Source: JBBQXK01 sp038209775 (lineage in GTDB: Bacteria > Pseudomonadota > Alphaproteobacteria > Rhodobacterales > Rhodobacteraceae). From it: DNA of 64,000 nt. A program made the translations under genes and the position numbers. The number at the start of each line of letters is the position of its first letter. Within the stretch, counting starts at the first letter, position 1. Where the stretch lies: contig JBBQXK010000003.1 of NCBI GenBank assembly GCA_038209775.1, positions 86,336 through 150,335 of the forward strand, read 5' to 3'. Shown one piece after another: positions 48,001-55,574 of this stretch. The notes below the pieces were generated by a model. That model was not told the origin of the DNA, ran no database searches, and worked only from the letters and a program-made list of their open reading frames with translations.

Positions 48001-49295
48001 TGGGGTTGCGGACGTTCATGATCCTTTACACCCTTCTTTGGGCTGTCGGATTGCCGTTCGTGCTGTTGTATCTGGCGTGGCGGGGCCGGCGGGACCGGGA
48101 CTATCTGCGCCATCTGCCCGAGCGGTTCGGCATCTATCACCAGCGGCTGACGGGGTCACTGTGGATCCATGCCGTCAGCCTTGGCGAAGTACGCTCGGCG
48201 ATGCCGCTGGTGCGGGCGGTTCTGTCGCGGGGGCAGCGGGTGGTGATCACGGTCTTTACCCCCGCCGGCCGACGCGAGGCCGCCCGCACGCTTGGCCCCG
48301 AGATTGCGGCGGGCGAGGTGGCGGTGGTCTGGGTGCCGTTCGAGTATGGCTGGGCCTTTGCGCGGTTCTTCGATGCCTTTCGTCCGCAGGCCGGGTTGGT
48401 GATGGAGGTGGAACACTGGCCGCGCATGATCCTGTCGGCGCGGGCGGTGGGGGTGCCGCTGTTCCCGTGCAACGCGCAGTATCCGTTGCGGAGTTTTGAG
48501 GCGGACAAGGCCCGCAGGGGGTGGCGACTTGCGCTGATCGGCCGCTATGCGGGGGCTTTCGTGAAGTCGGACCTGCAGGCGGCGCGGTTCCGGGCCGCCG
48601 GATTGGCAAGGGTGGTGGTCACGGGAGAGACGCGGTTCGATCAGCCGGTGCCAGAGGGGTTGCTGGTGGCGGGGCTGGCTGCGCGCGAAGGGCTGGCGCA
48701 GGGGCGGCGGGTGGTTGTGATTGCCAGCGCGGTTGAGGGTGAGGATGATGTGTATATCAGCGCGATGAAGCTGTTGCGGGATGATCTTCGCGCGTCAGGT
48801 GAGGACACGCTGACCGTCTATGTGCCCCGCCGGCCTGAGCGTTTCGCCGAGGTGGGTCAGCGATTGCAAACCGCCGGGTTTCGCGTGGGGGCAAGGTCGG
48901 ACTTGTTCGATGCCGCCCTTTCGCCGGTCGGGTCATTGCCTGATATCGACGTGTTTCTTGGCGATTCCCTCGGTGAAATGTATTTCTACCTTGCCATGGC
49001 TGACTGCGTAGTTGTCGGCGGCGGGTTTACCGGGCGGGGCGCGCACAACGTGATCGAGGCGCTTGTTCTGGGCAAGCCGGTGCTGACGGGGCCGGTCGTC
49101 TGGCCCATCGAATACCCGATGGCCGAGGCGGTGGCGGCAGGCATTGCGGCGTCAGTACCGGATGCAGCGGCACTGGCGGCGGCATTGGCGCAACCCGTAA
49201 CGGTCGATCCGTCGGCTATGGCCGCTTTCCTTGCCGCGCATTCAGGGGCGGCGGCGCGGACGGTGGCGGCGCTTGACCGGTTTACCAGCCGCTGA
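47997..49295 (+). CDS. WaaA/KdtA-like glycosyltransferase paralogue
   Basis: A 432-residue second member of the KdtA family. It has a typical N-terminal membrane segment (FMILYTLLWAVGLPFVLLYL), then RHLPERFGIY, SLWIHAVSLGEVRSAMPLVR with the catalytic Glu, ITVFTPAGRREA, GLVMEVEHWPRMILSA, FPCNAQYPLRSFEADK, VTGETRFDQP, YVPRRPERFAEV and GDSLGEMYFYLAMAD. The GSLK, STHEGEE and GGHNPLEAA motifs of standard KdtA are changed (GETRFD, SAVEGEDD, GRGAHNVIEAL), so it may use a different donor or acceptor. GTG 47997 overlaps the previous stop, and ATG 48000 is an alternative. Its 3' end overlaps the convergent SDR gene by 14 bases. Confidence 0.82.
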   Translation: MMGLRTFMILYTLLWAVGLPFVLLYLAWRGRRDRDYLRHLPERFGIYHQRLTGSLWIHAVSLGEVRSAMPLVRAVLSRGQRVVITVFTPAGRREAARTLGPEIAAGEVAVVWVPFEYGWAFARFFDAFRPQAGLVMEVEHWPRMILSARAVGVPLFPCNAQYPLRSFEADKARRGWRLALIGRYAGAFVKSDLQAARFRAAGLARVVVTGETRFDQPVPEGLLVAGLAAREGLAQGRRVVVIASAVEGEDDVYISAMKLLRDDLRASGEDTLTVYVPRRPERFAEVGQRLQTAGFRVGARSDLFDAALSPVGSLPDIDVFLGDSLGEMYFYLAMADCVVVGGGFTGRGAHNVIEALVLGKPVLTGPVVWPIEYPMAEAVAAGIAASVPDAAALAAALAQPVTVDPSAMAAFLAAHSGAAARTVAALDRFTSR

Positions 49296-50070
49296 AACCG
49301 CCATCCACATTCACCATCTGGCCGGTCATGTAGCCGGCCTGCGGGCTGCACAGGAACAGCATGGCATCCGCAATCTCATCCGGGGCCGCCATTCGCCCGG
49401 CCATGATCAGCGCCCCGACCCGGCGCTGGAATTCGTCGGAATGGCCGTTGAACACGGCACCCGGGGCGATGGTGTTCACCGTCGCCTGCCGGGTGGCCCA
49501 GTAGCCGGCCAGCCAAAGGGTCAGCCCGTGGATGCCCGCCTTGGTGGTTGAATAGGCGCTGAATGACCGGAAGGGCATGCCTTCGTAGATCGCATGGTGC
49601 GGGCCGTTCAGCGCATACATCGAGGCCACATTGATAAGGGTGCAGGGCCATTTGCCGATGATGTCACGGTCCATCTGGCGGGCCACCATGAAGGCGCCGG
49701 TCAGGTTGGTGCGCAGGGTGCGGTCCCAATCCTCGACCGAGGTATTCGCGAAATCGGGGAACGGCTTGCCCGCACCCATCAGCAACTCACCCGTTATGGC
49801 CGCGTTGTTCAAGACCACGTTGGGTTGCCAGCCATCGGCCAGGATCTGCGCGAAGATGCCCGTCACCTGCGATTCCTCAGCCACATCAAGCGGATAGAAG
49901 CGGAAGTTCGGGTTTTCTCCATGCGCGGCCATCAGGGCATCCGCCCGGTGGCCGGGCAGGTCTGACGCGATGACCCTTGCTCTGGCGGCCAGCATCCGCC
50001 GCACATAGGTTGACCCCAGTACCCCCCCCGACCCGGTGATTAAGATGGTGCGCGATGCAAGGTCGGTCAT
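49282..50070 (-). CDS. Short-chain dehydrogenase/reductase, PtmA-like
   Basis: A 262-residue classical SDR. The NAD(P)-binding glycine motif is TGSGGVLGSTYVRRM, DLPG follows strand 2, NNAAIT is the NAG region, the catalytic Ser lies in NVASMYAL, and the YxxxK motif is YSTTKAG. INGG-type end: GQMVNVDGGFSGW. It is coupled by an ATGA overlap to the CMP-sugar synthetase gene upstream. SDRs of this kind (PtmA in Campylobacter) accompany the CMP-legionaminate synthetase PtmB, so it probably modifies a nonulosonic acid precursor, though this is from context. Confidence 0.82.
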   Translation of the reverse strand: MTDLASRTILITGSGGVLGSTYVRRMLAARARVIASDLPGHRADALMAAHGENPNFRFYPLDVAEESQVTGIFAQILADGWQPNVVLNNAAITGELLMGAGKPFPDFANTSVEDWDRTLRTNLTGAFMVARQMDRDIIGKWPCTLINVASMYALNGPHHAIYEGMPFRSFSAYSTTKAGIHGLTLWLAGYWATRQATVNTIAPGAVFNGHSDEFQRRVGALIMAGRMAAPDEIADAMLFLCSPQAGYMTGQMVNVDGGFSGW

Positions 50071-50768
50071 GGGTGGTCCTTCAGGCTGGCGGTCAGCAAA
50101 AACTCGACAAGGGTGAAATCGAACGGGCTGTCGATGTCGACACAGCGTTCGGGTGGCATGAGATACGGGATCACCCGTCCGCCCCAGAGGCTGGACGAGC
50201 GGCGCAGATAGGCGGGGGCCACGACATAGGTCGAGGCGGCGTGTTCATAGACCACAGGGGCCTGCTGGCGCGCCACGACGCCGCCGGGCAGGGGCTTTGA
50301 CACATGCAGGGCCCCCGTGGCATCGGGTTCCACAAGGTTGAAATAGGGGTTCTTGCGCGCCTCGCAGCAGGACATGACCATGTCGGGGGTGTCCCGCGCA
50401 AACAGGTCCAGCGCGCCGGTGATGTCGTCCATCTGGCGCAAGGGCGATGTGCAGTCGAGGTCGAGGAAGGCATCGACCGGGCCGCACAGGGGTTCCGACA
50501 CCTGCAAGGCATGCTGCCACACGCCCCATTTGCCCGCCGTATCGGTGGCGAGATGGGCCGGGCGGAGGCCGATCTGCAACGCACCGCGCGCCACGGCATG
50601 ATCATAGATCGCCTCGTCATCCGTCGACACCACCACCGCCCCAACCGCAGGATGCGCGAACAACTGATCCAGCGACCAGTCGATCAGCGGCTTGCCGCAG
50701 ATGGGGCGAAAGTTCTTGCCGGGGACGCCCTTGGACCCCTTTCGTGCGCCGATATGGCCAAGGATCAC
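50067..50768 (-). CDS. CMP-nonulosonate (acylneuraminate) cytidylyltransferase
   Basis: A 233-residue NeuA/PtmB-type enzyme that activates a nonulosonic acid with CTP. The N-terminus LGHIGARKGSKGVPGKNFRP is the nucleotide-binding signature. PLIDWSLDQLFAHP, VVVSTDDEAIYDHA, FLDLDCTSPLRQMDDI with the metal-binding Asp residues, VMSCCEARKNPYFNLVE and DIDSPFDFTLVEFLL complete the family. It is coupled on both sides by ATGA (to Gfo/Idh upstream and SDR downstream). With the NeuB- and NeuC-like genes converging on it from the other strand, three core steps of nonulosonate synthesis are represented in this region. Confidence 0.87.
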   Translation of the reverse strand: MILGHIGARKGSKGVPGKNFRPICGKPLIDWSLDQLFAHPAVGAVVVSTDDEAIYDHAVARGALQIGLRPAHLATDTAGKWGVWQHALQVSEPLCGPVDAFLDLDCTSPLRQMDDITGALDLFARDTPDMVMSCCEARKNPYFNLVEPDATGALHVSKPLPGGVVARQQAPVVYEHAASTYVVAPAYLRRSSSLWGGRVIPYLMPPERCVDIDSPFDFTLVEFLLTASLKDHP

Positions 50769-51703
50769 GGGATGTCCCTTTGAATGATGCCGGTGAATCG
50801 CCGCGCTTGCCAGCCTTGGGCAATCAGGCGGCAGGCGGGCAGGGTCAGATCGAACCGGGGCAGGTGGGGGGTGGTGGGGGTGTCGCCATGGATCAGGGTC
50901 AGGAAATCGCGCATGGCGTCTGTGAACATCGCGTTGCGGTCCTGTGGCAGGTCATGGGTCTGTGTGCCGGAACTGTCGGTCGTCCGGTAAGTGCCCGATG
51001 CAAAATCGAAATCCACTGACAGGTCGGGCGTGTCGATCAGCGTGCGGCGGACCAGCCGGGGGCAGAGGTAGTCCATCGCCACCGTCCCCGATGCCCCCCC
51101 AGTGGTGCGCAAAGACAAAAGGCTGGCCATGTCCACACCCGGATAGGCCGCATGGCCAAGGCTGTCACACCCCGTCAAAGTCAGCCCCGGCAACAGGCAA
51201 TGCGCCATGTCGATCTCGTGGCAGAGGTCCAGCAACACGCCACCGCCCGTCGCACGCGCGGCATAGCTTTCGGAAAACCGCCAGTCCTTGCGCCATTGGG
51301 TGACATCATGGCCAATCGTCAGCGCAAAGCGGAAGGCGCCGGTCAGGTCCAGACCGGCGAGCGCGCGAAACGCTGCATGGTAGCGCATCATGAACCCCGC
51401 CATCGACCGCCTGGCCACGGGGGCGGCGGCGGCGGCGATGGCGTCAAGGTCGGCCATGCGGAAGGCCACCGGCTTTTCGCAGTAGAACGGTACACCCGCA
51501 TCGGCAGAGGCGGCGATCAGTGGCAGGCGGATGTCGGTTGCCGTGGCGATGACCACCCCGTCCACACCCTGCACCAGCCGATCCGCCATATCAGGGACAG
51601 AGGTCTCCCGCCAAGGCAACAGCGTCGCATCAACCCCCATATCCCGCAGGTTGGCCGCATGCCGCCGCCCGATGGACCCTGCGCCGATGACGAGAATGCG
51701 CAA
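50765..51703 (-). CDS. Gfo/Idh/MocA family oxidoreductase
   Basis: A 312-residue NAD(P)-dependent sugar oxidoreductase. The N-terminus MRILVIGAGSIGRRHAANLR is the Rossmann motif. VDGVVIATATDIRLPLI and GVPFYCEKPVA carry the EKP motif with the conserved Lys. GGGVLLDLCHEIDMAHCLL holds the GGG-x4-D-x3-H catalytic motif. Such enzymes oxidise or reduce sugars or sugar nucleotides. It is the first gene of the minus-strand set that contains the CMP-nonulosonate synthetase, so it is likely to act on the same or a related sugar. Confidence 0.85.
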   Translation of the reverse strand: MRILVIGAGSIGRRHAANLRDMGVDATLLPWRETSVPDMADRLVQGVDGVVIATATDIRLPLIAASADAGVPFYCEKPVAFRMADLDAIAAAAAPVARRSMAGFMMRYHAAFRALAGLDLTGAFRFALTIGHDVTQWRKDWRFSESYAARATGGGVLLDLCHEIDMAHCLLPGLTLTGCDSLGHAAYPGVDMASLLSLRTTGGASGTVAMDYLCPRLVRRTLIDTPDLSVDFDFASGTYRTTDSSGTQTHDLPQDRNAMFTDAMRDFLTLIHGDTPTTPHLPRFDLTLPACRLIAQGWQARRFTGIIQRDIP

Positions 51704-51772
51704 CTGTCGTGGTCCCCTTGTCCGCCCGGGGCAACGCTAACCGCCGGCGCCGGGATTGGCAATTCGCAGGGT

Positions 51773-52495
51773 CTATTCGGCGGCGCGGGCGGGGGGCGGG
51801 ATGGTGCGGGGTATGTCGCGGTCGGGCGGATAGACCAGCCCCGCCGAGATGATCAGCTTGGCCGCATCCTCGATCGCCATGTCCAGCATGCGCACCTGAT
51901 CCTGCGGCACGAACACGACATAGCCCGAGGTCGGGTTGGGGGTGGTCGGCAGGTACACCGTCAGCAGCGTCTGCGAACCGCCGATCACCTCGGCCACTTC
52001 GCCCCGTGCGTCGCCCGCGACAAAGCCCACTGACCACATGCCGGGGCGTGGAAACTCGACCATACAGGCGCGGTCGAAGGTGGGTTTGCCCTGGGACAAC
52101 ACGGTTTCGGCGATCTGCTTCACGCCCGTATAGATCGAGCGGACCACCGGCAGGCGGTTCACCGTGCGCTCGGTCCAATGGATGAAGAACCGCCCGATCA
52201 GCCCCTTGGCGATCCAGCCCACGAACACGGTGAAGACCAGGAACACCGGCACACCGACGCCCCGGATGTTGAAATAAGTGTCTTCGCCGAAATACTGCTT
52301 GATGAGGGTTTCAGGCTTCCACGCATGGGGCAGGAACGGCAGCACCCATGCGTCAATCCAGCCGGTCAGTACCCAGATGAAATAGATCGTCAGCCCGATC
52401 GGCAGGATCACGATCAGCCCGGTCAGGAAACTGGCCCGAAGCCCGCCCAGAAAGCCGCGCTTGCGGTGCAGAGGTTGGGGCGCGGGGTCGGTCAT
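51773..52495 (-). CDS. DUF502 membrane protein
   Basis: A 240-residue inner-membrane protein with two hydrophobic segments (SFLTGLIVILPIGLTIYFIW and VPVFLVFTVFVGWIAKGLIG). The DUF502 core follows: FIHWTERTVNRLPVVRSIYT, GVKQIAETVL, TLLTVYLPTTPNPTSGYVVF and the C-terminal EDAAKLIISAGLV. The function of the family is not known. The start at 52495 (MTDPAPQP) gives a short cytosolic N-terminus; an upstream in-frame ATG at 52636 crosses the psuG terminator and is rejected. Confidence 0.87.
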   Translation of the reverse strand: MTDPAPQPLHRKRGFLGGLRASFLTGLIVILPIGLTIYFIWVLTGWIDAWVLPFLPHAWKPETLIKQYFGEDTYFNIRGVGVPVFLVFTVFVGWIAKGLIGRFFIHWTERTVNRLPVVRSIYTGVKQIAETVLSQGKPTFDRACMVEFPRPGMWSVGFVAGDARGEVAEVIGGSQTLLTVYLPTTPNPTSGYVVFVPQDQVRMLDMAIEDAAKLIISAGLVYPPDRDIPRTIPPPARAAE

Positions 52496-52564
52496 GGGGG
52501 GTGTGCCTGGGGTGGGGAAGACGCCACGAACATAGGCAACGCCCGGCGGGCGTTCAACGGAAAA

Positions 52565-52578
52565 GCCCGTGATCGGGC
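52565..52578 (-). terminator. Rho-independent terminator of the psuK-psuG unit
   Basis: On the minus strand, GCCCG-ATCA-CGGGC is followed at once by TTTTCC, two bases after the psuG stop. A short but standard intrinsic terminator. Confidence 0.7.
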
Positions 52579-52580
52579 AG

Positions 52581-53510
52581 TCAGGGGGCGGGTTTGCCTG
52601 TCTGGCGGGCAATCGCGGTGGCAATGGCGGCCCCAAGGCGGGCGTTGTTCAGCACCAGCGCCACATTGGCCCTGAGCGACCGGCCTTCGGTGATCTCGAA
52701 CAGGCGCTGCAGCAGAAAGGGCGTCACATGCTTGGCCGAAATGCCTGCACGGGCGGCATCGGCAAGTGCGGCCTCGATGGCGGGATTGATCGTGTCGCGG
52801 GTGATTTCGGCATGGTGCGGGATCGGGTTGGCCACCAGTTGCCCACCCGGCAGGCCAAGCCTGCCCCGCATGAGATGGGCCGCCGCAATATGTTCCGGGT
52901 CGTCCATACGCAGCGGGGCGGGCAGGCCGGACGAGCGCGACCAAAAGGCGGGAAAGTCGTCCTGGCCGACAGAAATCACAGGGACGCCAAGGGTTTCAAG
53001 GACTTCCAGCGTCTTGGGCAGATCGAGTATCGCCTTGGCGCCGGCGGCCACCACGGTGACCGGGGTCTGGGCCAGTTCGTGCAGATCGGCGGAGATGTCA
53101 AAGCTGGTCTCGGCGCCGCGATGGACGCCGCCGATGCCGCCGGTGGCAAAGACCGCGATGCCGGCGAGGTGGGCGCAGATCATCGTGGCGGCCACCGTGG
53201 TGGCCCCGGTGCCGCCCGTGGCGACACAGGCGGCAAGATCGGCGCGGCTGAGTTTGGCCACGTTGGTGGTCTGTCCCAGACGGTCAAGGGTGTCGGGGGA
53301 CAGACCGATGAGGATGCGCCCGGCCATCACCGCGATGGTGGCGGGAGTGGCACCACCCGCCCGCACCTCGGCCTCGACGGCGCGGGCGGTTTCGACGTTT
53401 TGGGGGAAGGGCATGCCGTGGGTGATGATGGTGGATTCGAGGGCCACAACGGGACGGCCGGCGGCGAGGGCGGCAGCGACTTCGGGGGTCAGGGACAGGG
53501 GCAGTGTCAT
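52581..53510 (-). CDS. psuG: Pseudouridine-5'-phosphate glycosidase
   Basis: A 309-residue enzyme that splits pseudouridine 5'-phosphate to uracil and ribose 5-phosphate. ALESTIITHGMPFPQNVETA holds the conserved Glu, FATGGIGGVHRGAETSFDIS and ADLHEL the metal-binding Asp region, VVAAGAKAILDLPKTLEVLE the catalytic Lys, and FWSRSSGLPAPLRMD and TPFLLQRLFEITEGRSLRAN the C-terminal signature. ATG 53510 overlaps the psuK stop (ATGA). Together the two genes recycle pseudouridine from RNA turnover. Confidence 0.94.
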   Translation of the reverse strand: MTLPLSLTPEVAAALAAGRPVVALESTIITHGMPFPQNVETARAVEAEVRAGGATPATIAVMAGRILIGLSPDTLDRLGQTTNVAKLSRADLAACVATGGTGATTVAATMICAHLAGIAVFATGGIGGVHRGAETSFDISADLHELAQTPVTVVAAGAKAILDLPKTLEVLETLGVPVISVGQDDFPAFWSRSSGLPAPLRMDDPEHIAAAHLMRGRLGLPGGQLVANPIPHHAEITRDTINPAIEAALADAARAGISAKHVTPFLLQRLFEITEGRSLRANVALVLNNARLGAAIATAIARQTGKPAP

Positions 53511-54397
53511 GATCCGATATCTCCCGAGACGTAATCCGCGGCAGCCCGCAGGGCGGCGGAAAGGGCCGCGTCGCGACCCTCGCCACGGCGTTCGGCGACG
53601 ATGTGGGCGGCCATGAAGGTATCGCCGGCACCGGTCACGCGGGTGACCAGAACCGGCGGTGGTGCGCCTTCGATGACGCCGGCCCCTTGCGTGCCTTCGG
53701 CGGCGGTTTTGCCGCCGTCAGTCACCAGCACGCGCCGCGCGCCGCGGGCCAGAAGGGCGGCGGCGGCGTCGGGGGCGGTGGCAAAGCTGGTGCCGGCGAT
53801 CAGGCCTGCTTCCTCTCGGTTCACATAAAGCGTGGTGCGGGGGTGGCCCAGAAGCGGCAACAGCCGCAGCGCCTTGCCGGGGCTGGCGGGGGCCACGCGC
53901 AGGTCGGCGGCGGCGAAAAGGGGTGAAATGGCGATGGTGGCGAGAAGCGATTCGGTCAGGTTTCCGTCAAGCGCCACAGTGCCGCCGTAGGGGTGTGCCG
54001 CAGTGCCCAGCCGACCATCTGCCAATGGGATCAGTATCTTGTCGCCCGCCACCTCGAGCGAATGGGCATCAGCCACGGCGGCGATCAGGCCGTTCGCGCC
54101 CTCGATCGCCATGTAGCGGTCGGTGGGCAGGTCGTCGGAGCGGTAGACGTGGGTGCAGTCGAGGCCGAGGTGGAGGCAGGCGGCGATGAGATCGGCACCT
54201 TCGGCGTCGCGGCCGATGGTGGTGAGGAGGGCGGGGGACAGGCCGAAGCGGCGGAGCGTCATCGCGATGTTCATCGCAACGCCACCCGGCAGGCGGGTGA
54301 TTCGGCCCGGCACGTCGGACCCCAGCCGCATCGAGGTGGGGCTGCGGCCGATGATGTCCCACAGGACCGCGCCTATGCACAGGATGTCAGGTGTCAT
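53507..54397 (-). CDS. psuK: Pseudouridine kinase (PfkB family)
   Basis: A 296-residue PfkB-type kinase. DILCIGAVLWDIIG, LPGGVAMNIAMTLRRFGL, TTIGRDAEGADLIA and the catalytic VTRVTGAGDTFMAAHIVAER (anion hole and base Asp) are visible. Position and ATGA overlap with psuG define the likely substrate as pseudouridine. Without the context, only a ribokinase-type sugar kinase could be stated. ATG 54397 is preferred over 54415, as it begins MTPDILCIG like relatives. Confidence 0.9.
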   Translation of the reverse strand: MTPDILCIGAVLWDIIGRSPTSMRLGSDVPGRITRLPGGVAMNIAMTLRRFGLSPALLTTIGRDAEGADLIAACLHLGLDCTHVYRSDDLPTDRYMAIEGANGLIAAVADAHSLEVAGDKILIPLADGRLGTAAHPYGGTVALDGNLTESLLATIAISPLFAAADLRVAPASPGKALRLLPLLGHPRTTLYVNREEAGLIAGTSFATAPDAAAALLARGARRVLVTDGGKTAAEGTQGAGVIEGAPPPVLVTRVTGAGDTFMAAHIVAERRGEGRDAALSAALRAAADYVSGDIGS

Positions 54398-54436
54398 CGC
54401 GCTGTCCTGCCGCAAGGGCGGCAGGGGTGCAAGGCC

Positions 54437-55183
54437 CTAGCCCTTGCGGGCGTCGCGGACCACATCGCGCATGTCCTCAAGGGGCAGATAGCCGCGCAGC
54501 ATCGTGCCTTCGACCACAAATGTGGGCGTGCCCGAGATGTCCAGCGTCGTGGCCAGCGCGTGGTTGGCCTGGATCACCGCCGTCACCTCGGGCGAGGCCA
54601 TGCGCGCGATGATCGCCTTGGCGTCCAGCCCCAGATCGCCGGCAAGACGTTCCAGCGCCGGTTGCGTGGCCTCGCTGCGCAGGGTCACAAGGGCATCGTG
54701 GGCGCGCTTGTAGGCCTCGGGGCCGGCCAGTTGCAGGGTCGCGATGGCAAAGCGCGACGACATGTCAGACGCCGCGCCAAGGATCGGAAATTCCTTTATA
54801 ATCAGTCGGATGTTGCCGTCACTTGACACCAGTTCGTCAACCTCGGTCCAGGCCTTGCGGCAATAGCTGCAGCGGTAGTCCATGAATTCGACGATGGTCA
54901 CATCGCCGTCGGGGTTGCCACCCACCCAGCTATGGCCGTCGTCAAAGATCGCGGACTTGTTGGCGGCCAGCATCTCGATGTCCTTGGCCGCCGCCACCGA
55001 TGCCTGGCGGTCCTCAAGGATGGCGATGGCCTCCATCAGCACCTCGGGGTTTTCCAGAAGGTAGGCGCGCACCTCGGCCCGGAAGGCCTGACGGTCGGCG
55101 TCGGTCATCTCTTCGGCGTGGCCGGGCAGGGCGCCTGCCACCAGAAGGGCGGCGGTCAGGAATGCGGGCTTGAGGAAGGGCAT
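54437..55183 (-). CDS. DsbA-family periplasmic thiol oxidoreductase
   Basis: A 248-residue exported thioredoxin-fold protein. Signal peptide MPFLKPAFLTAALLVAGALP is followed by a helical N-terminal extension (RQAFRAEVRAYLLENPEVLM) like that of ScsC/DsbA2-type proteins, where it serves for oligomerisation. The active site is EFMDYRCSYCRKAW (C-S-Y-C), and the cis-Pro loop is SGTPTFVV. The CSYC centre and N-terminal extension suggest an isomerase-like rather than classical DsbA role. It would use DsbB encoded at 14549-15010 or another partner. psuK lies downstream on the same strand, separated by 39 bases. Confidence 0.87.
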   Translation of the reverse strand: MPFLKPAFLTAALLVAGALPGHAEEMTDADRQAFRAEVRAYLLENPEVLMEAIAILEDRQASVAAAKDIEMLAANKSAIFDDGHSWVGGNPDGDVTIVEFMDYRCSYCRKAWTEVDELVSSDGNIRLIIKEFPILGAASDMSSRFAIATLQLAGPEAYKRAHDALVTLRSEATQPALERLAGDLGLDAKAIIARMASPEVTAVIQANHALATTLDISGTPTFVVEGTMLRGYLPLEDMRDVVRDARKG

Positions 55184-55400
55184 GGACGGCTCCGGGGTCA
55201 GGGTCTGGGGCGGCATGGACGATCTGCCACGAGGGCGCAAGAGAGGATAGGCCAGGGCCGCGCCGGGCGGCAAGGTGCTGGGGGGAAGATGCCCGGTTTG
55301 TGATCGCGGCGGGGGGACGGCCGGGATTGAGATCTGGTTAACGGGGGGGGTGCCGGGGGCTGCGAGCATCGCAGGGAAGGAGAGGCGCAAGTTATTGGAA

Positions 55401-55520
55401 ATGATGCGTTTTGGCCGTATTCGATGGGTATTCGATGCGTATGTCATCTGTATGTCATCCGTACATACACTTTGCTTCATCTGGCGGGCCATCAACGGGC
55501 GCTTTGGACCGAAAGCGTGA
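55401..55520 (+). CDS. Possible 39-residue hydrophobic peptide
   Basis: ATG 55401 opens a 39-codon frame: basic start MMRFGRIR, a hydrophobic centre WVFDAYVICMSSVHTLCFIW, then RAINGRFGPKA. This could be a single-pass small membrane protein. Against it, the Shine-Dalgarno sequence is weak or too far away (AAGGAGAG about 18 bases upstream). The coding run also coincides with the 11-bp repeat array, whose period is not a multiple of three. Low confidence. Confidence 0.2.
   Translation: MMRFGRIRWVFDAYVICMSSVHTLCFIWRAINGRFGPKA
55415..55469 (+). repeat. Five tandem 11-bp repeats upstream of amiC
   Basis: Consecutive 11-base units CCGTATTCGAT, GGGTATTCGAT, GCGTATGTCAT, CTGTATGTCAT and CCGTACATACA share NNGTAT and, in four of the five, a final AT. 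The 11-bp period places each unit on the same face of the helix. The first two and the next two units form near-identical pairs. The array ends about 105 bases before the amiC start and is a candidate cooperative regulator site. Confidence 0.55.
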
Positions 55521-55574
55521 CTTGGCCCGACGGGCGGGACAGGGTATCGGACAGGTGGGTGTCGGGGGCTGATT

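Larger units (their letters stand above)
55184..55574. other. 391-bp divergent region between the dsbA-like and amiC genes
   Basis: No recognised gene family is found. It contains an array of five 11-bp repeats (55415-55469), listed separately. It also holds a 39-codon frame (55401-55520) that reads through that array. GGTTAACG at about 55337 lies in a G-rich context. Promoters for both flanking genes should be here, but no clear -35/-10 pair stands out. Confidence 0.4.

Noticed and set aside
41398..51703. Horizontal transfer of the whole glycan locus
   Set aside because: Codon use and GC look like the surroundings and no integrase, transposase or flanking repeat was seen. Transfer cannot be argued from this window.
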